DNA of 28,922 bases, taken from a virus. The notes below the pieces were generated by a model. It searched no databases. It was not told the origin of the DNA and saw only the letters and a list, made by a program, of their open reading frames with translations. This document shows, in pieces, positions 8,019 to 15,714 of the stretch (positions within the stretch are counted from its first letter, which is position 1; the number at the start of each line of letters is the position of its first letter). The stretch spans positions 1 through 28,922 of the IMG/VR virus record IMGVR_UViG_3300031576_000635; one strand, 5' to 3'. The position numbers were made by a program, and so were the translations under genes.

Positions 8019-9434
8019 TTATTGGTACAAAATATCGAACCAAGTATCTGCTGACCCTATCGTTTTAGTCGGTCCAGTTGATGAATTACAAACTGTTATT
8101 CCTGTTGAAAAAAATCGACCAAATTTATCAGCGGAATAACTAAAATTTGAAATTGCTGGAACAGTAAAAATAACAATCGGGACAGAAGCATCAGCAGGAA
8201 CACTTGTAGTATTGTGAACTTGAATAAATTGCGAAGTTGCTTTTGAATTATAACCAGTAATTGAATATAAAGTTCCCGCACTCGCCTTAGCCACACGACT
8301 TGCTTCATATGCTGTCGATGTTGCGTTAGTTGGAGCAAAAGTAGAAGTTGCATCTGGAACTTCTTTTGTTCCAACTGTATCTGTAGCCGTGGCAAGATTT
8401 CTGATATCAAGGTCTACCGCATCCACTGTAAGCGAACTACCATTATCATCCACACTAACTAATCCCGTAGAGTCATTGGCTATTGTTACACGAAGTGCCG
8501 CGGCTTCAGTCCCTCCACCAGTTGTAGAAAGTGGTGCAGGAACTGTCAAAACATCAACATCACCGATATTATTTGTTCCAGCAGGAATTGGCGAATTAGG
8601 AGAAAGGGCTACAACATAAGAAGTATCTGTTGCAATGGCCGCTGTAGAGGCGGCCTTAATTGTTCCATCTCTTGTTCCGTCAGTAAGTTGTGTCTTCTGG
8701 TTTCTATCTGTTTGGGTCGCAGAAAGAGCAAGGGCTGATGTATTTAAATTTGTCCCTGCGTTAGCCGTTACAGACCCCGTAACAGTGACATCATTATTAG
8801 TTCCGAGATTAACCAATGTTCCATCTGTAGAATCTCCTTTAGCACGGTCCCAGGTGGCTCCGTCATACACCATTCCCATAGACATTACATTCGTTGTCGT
8901 AGGATTGGCAAAATTATCTGAAGAGGCTGCAGCTACAGGAAATTCCGCAATCGTTACATCAAGCGTTGAACCAGAAACATCTACTTTATCAGTGGCAAAT
9001 ACTAAGTTTCTAATATCAAGGTCTGTGGCAGAAACAGTAACAGAACCATCAACAGTAATTGTATTCCCACCATCTTGAATATTAACCGCTGAAGCTGCCC
9101 CAGCATTATTTATCGTAACATCACCAATATCTACTCCTGGCTGAGTTTGTAAGGCTGCCGTAGAAGCACCAGAAGGAAGAGGAAGAGAAGCGGCAGAAAC
9201 TGGTTGAGTTACCGCAGAACCATCAACTTTTAAGGCGTTTGCTCCCGTGACAGTTGCTCTTGTATCATCAGTACCATTTTTAATTTCAACTGCACCAATT
9301 TCTATATCTACAGTAGAAAGAGAAACTGGAACTGGTGTAGCGCGAAGTTGGTTATCAGTAAGTAAACCTTGCGTTCCTAACTCAAGGATGTCGGCTGAGT
9401 TGAATTCATCTTTAATGTTATGTCCGCCAGCCAT
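8019..9434 (-). CDS. Repeat-containing fibre-like protein
   Basis: 471 aa, low in Cys and aromatic residues, rich in Thr, Ala, Val and Asp. Short repeats recur, notably D-L-D-I-R-N-L followed by A-T-D, at about residues 137-149 and 342-354, within blocks of T-V-D-G-S / S-L-T-V-D. The C-terminal domain (about 385-471; [26 protein letters not shown]) is a compact beta domain common at the end of phage surface proteins. The layout is repetitive shaft plus terminal head. It is 7 bases downstream of the coiled-coil gene and starts without a Shine-Dalgarno. Confidence 0.7.
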   Translation of the reverse strand: MAGGHNIKDEFNSADILELGTQGLLTDNQLRATPVPVSLSTVDIEIGAVEIKNGTDDTRATVTGANALKVDGSAVTQPVSAASLPLPSGASTAALQTQPGVDIGDVTINNAGAASAVNIQDGGNTITVDGSVTVSATDLDIRNLVFATDKVDVSGSTLDVTIAEFPVAAASSDNFANPTTTNVMSMGMVYDGATWDRAKGDSTDGTLVNLGTNNDVTVTGSVTANAGTNLNTSALALSATQTDRNQKTQLTDGTRDGTIKAASTAAIATDTSYVVALSPNSPIPAGTNNIGDVDVLTVPAPLSTTGGGTEAAALRVTIANDSTGLVSVDDNGSSLTVDAVDLDIRNLATATDTVGTKEVPDATSTFAPTNATSTAYEASRVAKASAGTLYSITGYNSKATSQFIQVHNTTSVPADASVPIVIFTVPAISNFSYSADKFGRFFSTGITVCNSSTGPTKTIGSADTWFDILYQ

Positions 9435-9441
9435 ATCATAA

Positions 9442-10305
9442 TTATATAATCAAATTATCAAATGTCTTACCATAAAACTCTTCAAGCTGAGTCTTATAAC
9501 TTCTAAGTTTTTGTTCTTTATCATTAAGATAAGCTTCCTTAATAGAGGAATCCGATTCCCTTTTAACCATTTCTTCTTCTCTAGCCACTATATCTTTTTT
9601 ATGTGATTCCTTTTTTTCTTCCAATAATTTCAAAATAACATTTATTTCTTCAACAACTTTTTCTTTATTTCTTTCCGCCTTAACAACCTCATTATTCGCA
9701 TTAGAAATATCAACATTTTTACCATCAATAATAACTTCCAGAGCGCTAATTTCTCCGTTTAGTTCTTTTTTCTTTTGTTCAAGAGCAGTTATTTCTCCAT
9801 TATGTTTAAAGACAACTTGTTCATGGCTTTTAATCGAAGCATCCTTTAATTTCTTTTTTTCTTCCGTTTCATTAATAATATTTTCCTGTTCTTTTTGTAG
9901 GTCAGTAATAGAATCTTGGATTATTTTTTTCTTTCCGATTTCTGCTTCAGTTTCTCTTTCAGCCTTAGCCAAAGACTCGCCCTGTTTAATAATTAAAGCT
10001 TCGTTATTTTTTATAATATCATCCTGAACCGCGAGATGTTCTTCTTTTTTCCTAAAATCATCATCTATTTTCTTTTTCTGGCTAATACTATCATCTAAAG
10101 AACTGATAAGTTCTTGTTTCTCATTTATTTCACTATCAAGTTTTTCTATTTCCTCGGTTTTATCTTCAATTTTTCTAACTTGTTCTTCCGCCAGTTCAAT
10201 AGTTTTACCTAAAGAGGAAATCTCTTCAAGCATTTTTTTCTTTTTGGCCTCCAAATGAAGGTCTCGGTCTACATCTGGCGGTTGTTGAGTATTTCCGAAG
10301 CTCAT
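9442..10305 (-). CDS. Long coiled-coil protein
   Basis: 287 aa. Nearly the whole chain from residue 15 to 275 is Lys/Glu-rich heptad sequence (for example [21 protein letters not shown]). A short non-helical N-terminus (F-G-N-T-Q-Q-P-P-D) and a C-terminal tail ([10 protein letters not shown]) flank it. It has no membrane segment or enzyme motif. A coiled coil of this length could be a whisker or fibritin-like spacer, or an internal rod. It is too short to be a classical tape measure and sits among fibre genes. Spacing to neighbours is 3 and 7 bases, so it is operonic. Confidence 0.7.
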   Translation of the reverse strand: MSFGNTQQPPDVDRDLHLEAKKKKMLEEISSLGKTIELAEEQVRKIEDKTEEIEKLDSEINEKQELISSLDDSISQKKKIDDDFRKKEEHLAVQDDIIKNNEALIIKQGESLAKAERETEAEIGKKKIIQDSITDLQKEQENIINETEEKKKLKDASIKSHEQVVFKHNGEITALEQKKKELNGEISALEVIIDGKNVDISNANNEVVKAERNKEKVVEEINVILKLLEEKKESHKKDIVAREEEMVKRESDSSIKEAYLNDKEQKLRSYKTQLEEFYGKTFDNLII

Positions 10306-10308
10306 AAA

Positions 10309-10722
10309 TTAAGTTATTCCAATAACGGCAGAAACAGTAGCACTAGAAGCCGTTACCGTTCCTGTTCCTTGAGCGCTTATTTTAACATAATTATCTTTTA
10401 ATGGAACGGAAATACGATAATTTCCAGTAGCGGTAATGGTATGTATAAGCAAACTTTCAGTTGATGTTCCACCAGCCACCGCACTAGCTGTTTCTTGGTA
10501 ATAAGTGGTTCCATCGTGCGAGAATTCAACCTTCAATTCACCAGAGGTTAAAGACCCCTTAGTAAAACCCCAATAGATATTTAATTGATTGTATACGGAC
10601 GGAGAAGCGTCATTTTGGGTTCCTGAAATTTCAGTTGGCCCAAGAATCAACCCCGCCACATACGCATTAGTTAAAATCGCTGCCGTCCTAACTGGAAAGT
10701 AATTATAATTTGAGCTGTGCAT
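10309..10722 (-). CDS. Small beta-rich virion protein
   Basis: 137 aa. An all-beta composition with S-G-E-L-K-V-E-F-S-H-D-G-T-T-Y-Y-Q-E and Y-R-I-S-V-P-L-K-D-N-Y-V-K-I-S resembles small phage head or fibre domains with an immunoglobulin-like or lectin-like fold. It follows the beta-helix protein after a 63-base gap that carries a GC-rich hairpin. I recognise no named family. A structural role is inferred from composition and position. Confidence 0.6.
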   Translation of the reverse strand: MHSSNYNYFPVRTAAILTNAYVAGLILGPTEISGTQNDASPSVYNQLNIYWGFTKGSLTSGELKVEFSHDGTTYYQETASAVAGGTSTESLLIHTITATGNYRISVPLKDNYVKISAQGTGTVTASSATVSAVIGIT

Positions 10723-10755
10723 ATTTTTATTTTATTAATTCTTGCGACCTTATCC

Positions 10756-10771
10756 CAGCCCCAAGGGGCTG
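10756..10771. repeat. GC-rich perfect hairpin between structural genes
   Basis: CAGCCCC-AA-GGGGCTG, a 7-bp perfect inverted repeat in the 63-base gap between the beta-helix gene and the next gene. It stands out in AT-rich surroundings. No T-run follows on the minus strand, so it is not a standard terminator; it may stabilise or process the mRNA. Confidence 0.55.
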
Positions 10772-10785
10772 AGGAAGGTAACAAA

Positions 10786-11727
10786 CTAGAGGTTATCAAA
10801 TAATGTACCAACATTAATAACAGTACCGACTTCATCAGCACCAGCAATATAGTTGCGGGCTGCATAGATTTTTGATGCAATCGGAACAGCAACGTTGGCT
10901 GCTGCATCAGCGGTTTTCATATCGTTATCAACAATACTTCCACTAGACGCAGTTCCAGTTGTAATAACTAGAACACCAACAGCCCCATCAGTCTGACCAG
11001 TCTGAACGAAGTTTCTACGAACATCTATACCTAAGAATTCCGCAGCACCGCCAGTCAAAAGACCAGCAGCTGTAGCGGCGTGAACTACATAGTTGTTGTA
11101 GAACTTTAGGTCATTATGTGCTGCCGCTGTAATAGCCAGCGCAAGCTGACCAGTATCTGCGGTTCGTAGATAGATACGCTCCCATCGGCAACCATCGGAA
11201 ATGTTCGCTGCACCAAGGGTAAAACCATTGATGAAGTTGAATGTAGAAGTAGCGAAGAACTCAATATCGAGATACTGCGTGTTCTGAGCAGCAGTAGCGT
11301 GCAGAACCGCAGTTACAACATCGCCAACAGCAGCCGTCCAGCGAAAGTTCCGCCAAGTGCAATTAGCTACCGTAACATTAATACGAGAACTTGTCACCCC
11401 AAATGAAAGGGTAGGCTTCATAGCACCACTACCAAGACCAATAAAATTAACACCAGCAACATCACACGCAATACTTGTTGAGGTTACTGCTTCTGTATGA
11501 CCAGGAAGAACATAGATGGTATCTCCCGCATTCGCTGTACAAAGACCAATAGCAGCATCTATTGTGGCCGCAAATCGTACCACACCTTTTGAATCAGGAG
11601 AAAAGATTTCCGTGTACATATCACGATGACCAATAGCACTTGCACCAACGACAATAGTTTTACCAGAAAGGCTTAAGCCAAATCTTGTTTCAACATTTTG
11701 TCCGTAACCAGAATTTTGATTAAACAT
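10786..11727 (-). CDS. Parallel beta-helix (pectin-lyase-like) virion protein
   Basis: 313 aa. The N-terminal region includes D-T-I-Y-V-L-P-G-H-T-E-A (about 69-80), followed by successive coils of short strands with Asn/Ser turns (F-I-G-L-G-S-G, N-C-T-W-R-N-F, N-D-L-K-F-Y-N-N-Y, V-R-R-N-F-V). These are the hallmarks of right-handed parallel beta-helices. Phages place such proteins in fibres or head decorations. It directly follows the capsid gene across a 92-base gap containing an inverted repeat. No catalytic residues for a lyase can be assigned, so I read it as structural. Confidence 0.65.
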   Translation of the reverse strand: MFNQNSGYGQNVETRFGLSLSGKTIVVGASAIGHRDMYTEIFSPDSKGVVRFAATIDAAIGLCTANAGDTIYVLPGHTEAVTSTSIACDVAGVNFIGLGSGAMKPTLSFGVTSSRINVTVANCTWRNFRWTAAVGDVVTAVLHATAAQNTQYLDIEFFATSTFNFINGFTLGAANISDGCRWERIYLRTADTGQLALAITAAAHNDLKFYNNYVVHAATAAGLLTGGAAEFLGIDVRRNFVQTGQTDGAVGVLVITTGTASSGSIVDNDMKTADAAANVAVPIASKIYAARNYIAGADEVGTVINVGTLFDNL

Positions 11728-11736
11728 ATTTTTTAG

Positions 11737-11785
11737 GAGTTTCGTCCCACCACCACCTCAGGAATTTCTTCCCTATCCGAAACTC
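11737..11785. repeat. Inverted repeat after the capsid gene
   Basis: GAGTTTCG (11737-11744) and CGAAACTC (11778-11785) form a perfect 8-bp stem around 33 bases. It lies in the gap between the capsid gene and the beta-helix gene. On the minus strand the enclosed sequence is purine-rich with GGTGGTGGTGGG. It may be an mRNA-stabilising or partial-termination structure adjusting expression after the highly expressed capsid gene. Confidence 0.5.
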
Positions 11786-11819
11786 AATTACTTTAATAAT
11801 CCTTTTGAGCTGAACTAAA

Positions 11820-12827
11820 CTAAGCTACTCCGTCTCCAGAACTCATCGAAACCCAAGTCGCGGAAACAATCACAATCAACCAACCAGCGCGAGTACCGAA
11901 GTTCCAAGCGTCAGTAGAGAATTCCTCTGCGTTAGAACCAGGGGTTGGAAGTTTCACATGAGCTTCCTCATGCACACCGAGGTATGCCGTGGACATCTCA
12001 CTTGAAGCAAGCCCCCAATACTTTGACTTAGTTGAATCGTTTGCACCAATCGCTGAAGTATCAAGACGAGGGAGAATGACGTGACGATACTTACCAGAGT
12101 AAGTATTAATAACACCAGGGTTGTTCTGCGTGTTATTTGAAGACGAACCAAGCGTCTCGCGGATTGCGCGATTCGTATTTGGGTCATCAGCTGACCAAAT
12201 AATATCAGCATTAATCACCATCTTCTCACCGAACTGATTGTAGGTATTTTGCTTTCTCATCGTCTCCATACTCTCAAGCGCTCCAGGGGAGAACTGAGGA
12301 TTATTAGCAAGACGATTGCGGAAAGTTGTTGACGAGCCTCGGAGAGTGTGGGCCGTGTAAAACAACTGGAAAGTATCACCTACGGTTGTTGAAACCGTAT
12401 CTCCGTCCATGTCCGTATAAGAAGTCGCCGTACCGAAGGTAAAGCGGTGGGTAAGGTCAAGGTCCAGGCGATTCGGTGCAAGCTTACCAAGATTGGTAAG
12501 TTTCTCTTTTATTTCGAGATACTTGCCCTGTGTTCGCATTTCATACGAGATACCAATATCTTTCGATACGCGGTAAAGGGTTCCTGTTTTAGAGTAACCC
12601 TGTTGCCCTCTCGCGCGAGACGACTGGTCGTCTTCGCCTTTCTTTGATGCGTACTCTTCAAGGTCAATTTCCGAGAAGGTGCGGGTGTTACCCGTCATCT
12701 GCGGAATTTGGACTTCCTTGAAAAGTCCAGAAGTTCTGGCAACCTGTGGAACGCTAGTAAATCCTTTTACCCAAAGAATTTCTGCGTTTGAAACAAAGTC
12801 CGCCAGACTGTTAATATTTAGTTCCAT
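11820..12827 (-). CDS. Major capsid protein
   Basis: 335 aa, a usual size for HK97-fold capsid proteins without a long propeptide. The N-terminal arm is followed by V-Q-I-P-Q-M-T-G-N-T-R-T-F-S-E-I-D and a charged loop (Y-A-S-K-K-G-E-D-D-Q). Then comes a long spine-like helix region (L-D-L-D-L-T-H-R-F-T-F-G). A C-terminal P-domain-like stretch has A-D-I-I-W-S-A-D-D-P-N and the end strand G-W-L-I-V-I-V-S-A-T-W-V. Its place after portal, scaffold and decoration-like genes supports the call. It starts without a Shine-Dalgarno behind an A/T-rich leader. The fold is inferred, not computed. Confidence 0.8.
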   Translation of the reverse strand: MELNINSLADFVSNAEILWVKGFTSVPQVARTSGLFKEVQIPQMTGNTRTFSEIDLEEYASKKGEDDQSSRARGQQGYSKTGTLYRVSKDIGISYEMRTQGKYLEIKEKLTNLGKLAPNRLDLDLTHRFTFGTATSYTDMDGDTVSTTVGDTFQLFYTAHTLRGSSTTFRNRLANNPQFSPGALESMETMRKQNTYNQFGEKMVINADIIWSADDPNTNRAIRETLGSSSNNTQNNPGVINTYSGKYRHVILPRLDTSAIGANDSTKSKYWGLASSEMSTAYLGVHEEAHVKLPTPGSNAEEFSTDAWNFGTRAGWLIVIVSATWVSMSSGDGVA

Positions 12828-12852
12828 AAATTATTAGTAAAATTAAATTCGA

Positions 12853-13269
12853 TTAATAAGCACCGTCAACTTTCAAGTAACCGCGAACTTTAGTAGCAGT
12901 CACAACCTCAATCACTTTGAAGGCCTTGGCGGTTGTTTCAGTAAAGTCAACAGTTCCTGAATCAGAGATTCCGTACTCCACACCTTCATCGGTACCACCA
13001 ACAGTAAAGCCAGTGGCATCAGCCTCCCAAATAACATGCCTCTCGGTTGGTACTCTAATACCAACTTTTCTTGCGGTAGCGTAATCAGAATCGGTGGAAG
13101 CAATGGTTTTAACCAAAGTACCAATGATATTATCTGCCGCTTCATCAGCGTCCGCAGCAGCGATTCGGCCAGACGTAAACTCAACCAACGTATCTTTTGT
13201 AAGAGCCGTTGATACAGTTACTGGCATCGGAACCACTTTTACTTTTCCTCTATATACTCTAAAAGCCAT
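12853..13269 (-). CDS. Capsid decoration-like small protein
   Basis: 138 aa from the ATG at 13269 (MAFRVYRGKVKV). A longer frame to 13365 adds 32 residues that run into the structured leader and look non-coding. It is beta-rich and acidic: T-K-D-T-L-V-E-F-T-S-G-R-I-A-A-A, then D-N-I-I-G-T-L-V-K-T-I. This is the arrangement seen in small head-decoration or capsid-stabilising proteins encoded just before the capsid gene, often described as DUF2190-like. It is separated from the capsid gene by 25 bases and preceded by a structured non-coding stretch. Confidence 0.65.
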   Translation of the reverse strand: MAFRVYRGKVKVVPMPVTVSTALTKDTLVEFTSGRIAAADADEAADNIIGTLVKTIASTDSDYATARKVGIRVPTERHVIWEADATGFTVGGTDEGVEYGISDSGTVDFTETTAKAFKVIEVVTATKVRGYLKVDGAY

Positions 13270-13311
13270 AAATGATAAATAAATTATTTGACTCTTGTAA
13301 TAAAATGCTAA

Positions 13312-13392
13312 TTTTTTGACTAGAGTTTTAATCTCCGAAGGGAAGCAGCCTACTTCCCACAGCAATGTTTTTTAACTAGAGTTGTCTCTCCG
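13312..13392. repeat. Direct repeat pair in the leader before the decoration/capsid genes
   Basis: Two copies of a ~25-base unit: 13312-13337 and 13368-13392, both starting TTTTTT(G/A)ACTAGAGTT and ending TCTCCG, with few differences. Between them lies a hairpin (GGGAAG/CTTCCC on the minus strand). They sit upstream of the gene starting at 13269 on the transcribed minus strand. Function is unknown; a regulatory or RNA-structural role is likely. Confidence 0.6.
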
Positions 13393-13394
13393 CT

Positions 13395-13448
13395 CTCTCT
13401 GCTTGTTTGCAGAGAGTTCAGGTCCAGTCGCTTAGACCCGAACTCTCT
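13395..13448. repeat. Two overlapping, mutually exclusive hairpins
   Basis: Hairpin A: CTCTCTGC (13395-13402) with GCAGAGAG (13409-13416). Hairpin B: AGAGAGTTC (13411-13419) with GAACTCTCT (13440-13448), enclosing GGTC/GACC and a 10-base loop CAGTCGCTTA (13425-13434). Both need the AGAGAG at 13411-13416, so only one can form, as in switching RNAs. The loop of B is one of four loops in the window containing CAGTCGCT. Confidence 0.65.
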
Positions 13449-13450
13449 AT

Positions 13451-13507
13451 AAACAAAAATGGCGATGTCGAAAAATTCCATTACGAAACTTTTTTGACAT
13501 CGCCATT
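13451..13507 (-). terminator. Strong intrinsic terminator ending the packaging/portal operon
   Basis: An 18-bp stem (13458-13475 with 13490-13507, one wobble) with GGCGATGTC at its base and a 14-base loop. On the minus strand it is followed by TTTTTGTTT. It comes after the last small gene of the terminase-portal-scaffold block (13604-13777) and before the capsid block. Capsid genes then need either read-through or their own promoter, which I could not identify with confidence. Confidence 0.75.
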
Positions 13508-13594
13508 CTTTGGTCGAAATCGAAACTATTTAATTTTCAATTTCCTATTACTTGTAGCATATAGCATATCTTGTCCATATGCAAAACACAACTA

Positions 13595-13603
13595 TGTGGA
13601 TAA
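13595..13603 (-). promoter_or_regulatory. Perfect DnaA box
   Basis: TTATCCACA read on the minus strand, immediately after the stop codon of the 57-aa gene. It matches the canonical DnaA-binding nonamer exactly. Two other exact copies are intergenic or leader-located (21049, 25185) and one lies inside an HNH gene (17794). Confidence 0.5.
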
Positions 13604-13777
13604 CTACAAATCCTTAGATTCGAAGGCCTTCGTTATCCTATAGGGCAAACCATCCCTAACCAGAATAATAAGCTCCCCAAAGCGAAATCTCGTCCTAATC
13701 CAATAAATTAGGTCTATTTCCTTCTGGTTTAACTCTCCCAGGTCTTTAGGTGTTATCTTTTGGTTTTTCTCTTCCAT
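13604..13777 (-). CDS. Small 57-aa protein, DUF2292-like
   Basis: 57 aa (MEEKNQKITPKDLGELN...), starting inside the 3' end of the preceding gene in another frame (32-base overlap) and ending TAG at 13604. The C-terminal half reads F-R-F-G-E-L-I-I-L-V-R-D-G-L-P-Y-R-I, a beta-hairpin pattern (Y/F-G-x-hydrophobic, then D-G-x-P) typical of the short DUF2292-type proteins of phages and mobile elements, which have no established function. Amino-acid content and codon use are convincingly coding. It is the last gene before the terminator at 13451-13507. Confidence 0.7.
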   Translation of the reverse strand: MEEKNQKITPKDLGELNQKEIDLIYWIRTRFRFGELIILVRDGLPYRITKAFESKDL

Positions 13778-14201
13778 CTAAATTTATTTTACTTAGGATT
13801 TGGTCGGCCTGAAGTAATGTTCTATCCGATAGGAAAGAAACTCCAGAAATCCATTCTTTATCATTACCAGTCCACAAGAAGCTTGAAGCCCGCTCAAAAG
13901 CATCTTCCACATCATTCACTAGGCGCTTACCAACATACCCTAAATCACTAAATTTAAGGTCATGTTCAAGTAAAACCGCTTTTAGTTCCTGGATAACATC
14001 TTTATATCTAGCTTCCCTGAGCGCGGTAAAATCAGTTGGAACATCTTTAGTAAGTCTTTCAAAATCGGCTTTAGGCATCGTCTCTGGAGGAAGATTTGGT
14101 GCCTCATATATTACTTTAACAATTTCGTTTCCCTTAGGAGTTTTATAAGATTCAATTATCGCCGCTGAAACTTTATGTGGTCCGAGATATTTATTTTCCA
14201 T
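13746..14201 (-). CDS. Hypothetical protein of the head-assembly block
   Basis: 151 aa from ATG 14201 (MENKYLGPHKVSAAII), which begins 1 base after the upstream stop. An alternative ATG at 14213 would overlap by 11 bases. The N-terminal part is beta-rich (I-V-K-V-I-Y-E-A-P), then a D-F-x-x-L linker and a helical C-terminus (Y-K-D-V-I-Q-E-L-K-A-V-L-L-E, D-V-E-D-A-F-E-R-A-S). The following small gene starts within its end. I do not recognise the family; a head-assembly accessory role is inferred from position. Confidence 0.6.
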   Translation of the reverse strand: MENKYLGPHKVSAAIIESYKTPKGNEIVKVIYEAPNLPPETMPKADFERLTKDVPTDFTALREARYKDVIQELKAVLLEHDLKFSDLGYVGKRLVNDVEDAFERASSFLWTGNDKEWISGVSFLSDRTLLQADQILSKINLDGREKPKDNT

Positions 14202-14202
14202 A

Positions 14203-14724
14203 TTAGAAGGCATTAATAAATCTAATATCAAGTTTTATTTTACGACCATCTTTAAGTTGCATTGTCCAATACTGACCATTTTCATTTTCAGACCTTTCCA
14301 CAACTTCTCCAGACTGAGAAGATGTATTCTGCGCCCAAAAAAGATAATCAACCTCGACTTCTTTAGGTTCCTTTTTCCCTTCATCGAGAAAAAGTTTTAT
14401 AGTTTGATTAACTGTCAAACGTCCATCACGAAAACCAACTTCATCTTTTCCTTTTGACCAAGCAAGAATTGGTAAATCATTCCAAAAAGAAACTTTTGCT
14501 GTCGGAATAAGTGGCCCTTTTTGTGAATCTTCATACTTAGATAGACGACCTTTATCAGAAATGTTTTTAAGCATTTCAATTTCTCCCTCTCTTTTTTTAT
14601 CTCTAACAACGAGCGCATCATTAGACTCCTGTAATGTTTCAACAGTTTTAATAAGAGCTTTCAGTGTTTTTTCACCGACCTCTATTTTCTTTTCTTCTTC
14701 AATTATTTCTGGTTCTTTAGCCAT
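14203..14724 (-). CDS. Hypothetical protein with coiled-coil N-terminus
   Basis: 173 aa. Residues 1-55 are a charged coiled-coil segment (E-I-I-E-E-E-K-K-I-E, L-K-A-L-I-K-T-V-E-T-L-Q-E). The rest is a beta-rich globular part with L-P-I-L-A-W-S-K-G-K-D-E-V and Y-W-T-M-Q-L-K-D-G-R-K-I. It lies 5 bases after the scaffold-like gene. Neighbouring the scaffold and portal suggests a head role, but no family is recognised. Confidence 0.6.
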   Translation of the reverse strand: MAKEPEIIEEEKKIEVGEKTLKALIKTVETLQESNDALVVRDKKREGEIEMLKNISDKGRLSKYEDSQKGPLIPTAKVSFWNDLPILAWSKGKDEVGFRDGRLTVNQTIKLFLDEGKKEPKEVEVDYLFWAQNTSSQSGEVVERSENENGQYWTMQLKDGRKIKLDIRFINAF

Positions 14725-14729
14725 GATAT

Positions 14730-15395
14730 TTATGATTTATGAGTTTTCTTATAAACTTCAGTTGCTTCACGGTCTTTATCAGTGATACCAAGAACTTTTC
14801 CGATAGCTCCTTCATTTGGGGTCACTTCTTTTTTCTGATTACCACCACCAGGTACGCCCGTTCCCCTATCCCCCCCTCCAGTAATATTATCCAAAATAGC
14901 GGGTTCTGGTTTATTACCAGTAGCTAATTGATAGGCTTTCAACATTCTGTCTTCAACATCTTTCTTAGTTGTAGCATTCGCTCTGTAGCTATCAAACTCA
15001 AATTTAATTTTCTTTCTCATCTCGGCATCCCCTTTCGAAAGTTTATCCAGCATTTCAGTTTCCGTATTACCAGCAAACTCTTTCCTAAAATCCTCCAGTT
15101 TCTTATCAAAAGAAGCCTGAAGGTCAGTGGTTAATTTTTTAGCGGCATCCCTCTCATCCCTTAACCTCTTTATCTGCTCATCATCCGTTCCCGCCTCGGC
15201 AACTTTAAGTTTTTCCTCAAGGTCAGTAACTGACTTTTTAGCAGCATCAAGCTCTGCCGTCTTGTCTGGATTAGCCACTTTAAATTCCTCAACCGCTTTA
15301 GTTGCGGCAGCCTCAGAAGTTGTTTTTACTTTTTCAGCGACTTCCGCTTCAGTAAAAACTTCAATGTCTTCGCCCTTCTCGTTTTTTATCTTCAT
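14730..15395 (-). CDS. Putative capsid scaffolding protein
   Basis: 221 aa. Residues 10-125 are strongly helical and charged, with coiled-coil heptads (A-A-K-K-S-V-T-D-L-E-E-K-L, L-R-D-E-R-D-A-A-K-K-L). After a helical stretch comes a Gly-rich linker (G-G-G-D-R-G-T-G-V-P-G-G-G) and a basic C-terminus ending K-K-T-H-K-S. Acidic coiled-coil body plus basic C-terminal tail is the usual design of phage scaffolds, which line the procapsid through a basic capsid-binding end. Location between portal and capsid supports this. No protease domain is visible. Confidence 0.7.
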   Translation of the reverse strand: MKIKNEKGEDIEVFTEAEVAEKVKTTSEAAATKAVEEFKVANPDKTAELDAAKKSVTDLEEKLKVAEAGTDDEQIKRLRDERDAAKKLTTDLQASFDKKLEDFRKEFAGNTETEMLDKLSKGDAEMRKKIKFEFDSYRANATTKKDVEDRMLKAYQLATGNKPEPAILDNITGGGDRGTGVPGGGNQKKEVTPNEGAIGKVLGITDKDREATEVYKKTHKS

Positions 15396-15401
15396 ATTTA
15401 A

Positions 15402-15707
15402 TTAAGGATTAATTTTAATATCGGCGCCATTATTTTGATTATCAACCTGTTCACTTACCATCAACTCTCCCCAACGCATCAATTCCCGAAAGGCATATAT
15501 GGTGCCTTTTATCGCTTGGTCATATTCCCTGTCATTCGATGCCTCTTCGAGCATGTCATGCGCTCGTGTAATCATCTGCTTCAATTTCGGTTCGAGAATT
15601 TCTTTATATATTCCAGCGACTTGAGATACATAAAGCGCTCTCGCTTCCTTATCTGTCGGAGAGGGGTCTCTCGCAGACACATCAATTAAATCTTTTTTAT
15701 CAACCAT
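15402..15707 (-). CDS. Small helical protein between portal and scaffold
   Basis: 101 aa, predominantly helical: A-R-A-L-Y-V-S-Q-V-A-G-I-Y-K-E-I-L and A-I-K-G-T-I-Y-A-F-R-E-L-M-R-W-G. It is 7 bases downstream of the portal gene and 6 bases upstream of the scaffold-like gene. Its size and position resemble small proteins that accompany portals in many phages. No family is recognised. Confidence 0.6.
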   Translation of the reverse strand: MVDKKDLIDVSARDPSPTDKEARALYVSQVAGIYKEILEPKLKQMITRAHDMLEEASNDREYDQAIKGTIYAFRELMRWGELMVSEQVDNQNNGADIKINP

Positions 15708-15714
15708 AATATTA

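Noticed and set aside
9442-10305. Coiled-coil protein as tape measure
   Set aside because: At 287 aa without membrane segments, lying among fibre genes and next to podovirus-like features, it does not fit a tape measure.
13316-13344. TTGACT on the plus strand as a promoter -35
   Set aside because: No -10-like hexamer lies at 16-18 bases, and no plus-strand gene follows.
13395-13448. tRNA or tmRNA-like gene in the hairpin region
   Set aside because: No full cloverleaf, no T-arm consensus and no CCA-compatible acceptor stem could be assembled on either strand.
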